From an uncultured Ectothiorhodospiraceae bacterium (lineage in GTDB: Bacteria; Pseudomonadota; Gammaproteobacteria; UBA9214), in the NCBI GenBank assembly GCA_947258945.1, contig CAMYKJ010000095.1, positions 1 through 9,578 on the forward strand: DNA of 9,578 nucleotides, in the 5' to 3' direction. Below are positions 9,157 to 9,578 of this stretch, in pieces. Both the position numbers and the translations under genes were made by a program. Position 1 is the stretch's first letter. Each line of letters starts with the position of its first letter. Below the pieces are notes generated by a model, which did no database searches, was not told the DNA's origin, and saw only the letters and a program-made list of their open reading frames with translations.

Positions 9157-9578
9157 TCAGCCGTACTCCACCCGTACGCTGTCCTTGCCGGCCAGGTCGC
9201 GCAGTCGATGCAGCAGTTCATCCGTGGGATGCACGGTCCACGCCTCGCCCAGCGCCACCCGCGCACGCGCCTCGTCGCCGAGATAATCGATGCAGACCCG
9301 CGTATGTCCTTCACGGAACGGTTCCAGGATATCCGCCAGCGTCCCGACAAAGCCGTTGCCGGCCAGCTGCGACTCCACACCGACAACCAGCTGGCGGGCA
9401 TACATTTCACGCGCCTGGTTGATGTCATAGATACTCTGCGCCGTCACCTGGTAACCGCCGGTATAATCATCGACCCCCAGTCCGCCCTGCATCACCAGTA
9501 CCTTGTTCTTGCCCAGCAGGGCCTGGTGCTTCTCGTAGACTTCCGGAAAGACACGCACGTCCAGCCGCGCGGTGCGGT
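9157..9578 (-). CDS. dnaE: DNA polymerase III alpha subunit, C-terminal end (partial, 5' end outside window)
   Basis: This is the last ~139 residues of the replicative polymerase's catalytic subunit; the frame is open to the window edge, so the start lies beyond 9578. The fragment begins within the OB-fold-like region (RTARLDVRVFPEVYEKHQ), continues through LGKNKVLVMQGGLGVDDYTGG and the DINQAREMYARQL segment, and ends with the C-terminal domain ARVALGEAWTVHPTDELLHRL...VRVEYG. These segments match the C-terminus of proteobacterial DnaE as I remember it, including the DIDEAREKYAR-type stretch. The first Met candidate inside the fragment is a GTG at 9558 and is internal, not a start. dnaE followed by accA is a classic gammaproteobacterial pairing. 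The stop is TGA at 9159-9157. Catalytic PHP and palm regions are outside the window. Identification is confident although only about an eighth of the protein is seen. Confidence 0.93.
   Translation of the reverse strand, partial: RTARLDVRVFPEVYEKHQALLGKNKVLVMQGGLGVDDYTGGYQVTAQSIYDINQAREMYARQLVVGVESQLAGNGFVGTLADILEPFREGHTRVCIDYLGDEARARVALGEAWTVHPTDELLHRLRDLAGKDSVRVEYG

Overview
The window is a compact, GC-rich chromosomal housekeeping block. All ten genes lie on the minus strand, so transcription runs from high to low coordinates: dnaE (3' end only) > accA > tilS > pyrG > kdsA > eno > ftsB > ispD > ispF > truD. Gene content and order point to a Gram-negative gammaproteobacterium. It makes LPS (kdsA), uses the MEP isoprenoid route (ispD/ispF) and has the FtsB divisome protein. 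The unbroken order from dnaE to truD is, as I recall, typical of Chromatiales/Xanthomonadales-like gammaproteobacteria; in E. coli these genes are spread over several loci. The taxonomic placement is inference from gene order and protein similarity held in memory.

Layout from right to left: 9157-9578 is the DNA polymerase III alpha C-terminus. 9014-9156 holds a hairpin and a possible accA promoter. 8054-9013 is acetyl-CoA carboxylase alpha. 7905-8053 contains a REP/REPIN-like inverted-repeat element and a possible tilS promoter. 6552-7904 is tRNA-Ile lysidine synthetase. 4945-6478 is CTP synthase, broken. 4165-4914 is KDO-8-P synthase with an internal gap. 2772-4113 is enolase, frameshifted. 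2449-2718 is ftsB, 1738-2448 ispD, 1271-1741 ispF and 210-1256 truD. The last 209 bases (1-209) are non-coding and carry a palindrome plus two copies of a 9-bp-periodic repeat.

The striking feature is that three adjacent, normally essential genes are all damaged within about 2.5 kb, while every complete flanking gene looks intact. eno carries a perfect 52-bp tandem duplication (3006-3057 / 3058-3109) that shifts the frame for its last quarter. kdsA lacks about 30 residues, including part of the PEP site, in frame at 4584/4585. pyrG lacks about 46 residues and changes frame at about 5512-5518. Each open frame resumes correctly on the far side. The simplest explanation is imperfect contig joins in the assembly (an unmerged overlap and two unfilled gaps) rather than biology, but only reads or PCR can settle this. 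I found no phage, insertion sequence, true CRISPR array, RNA gene or clearly novel multi-gene system.
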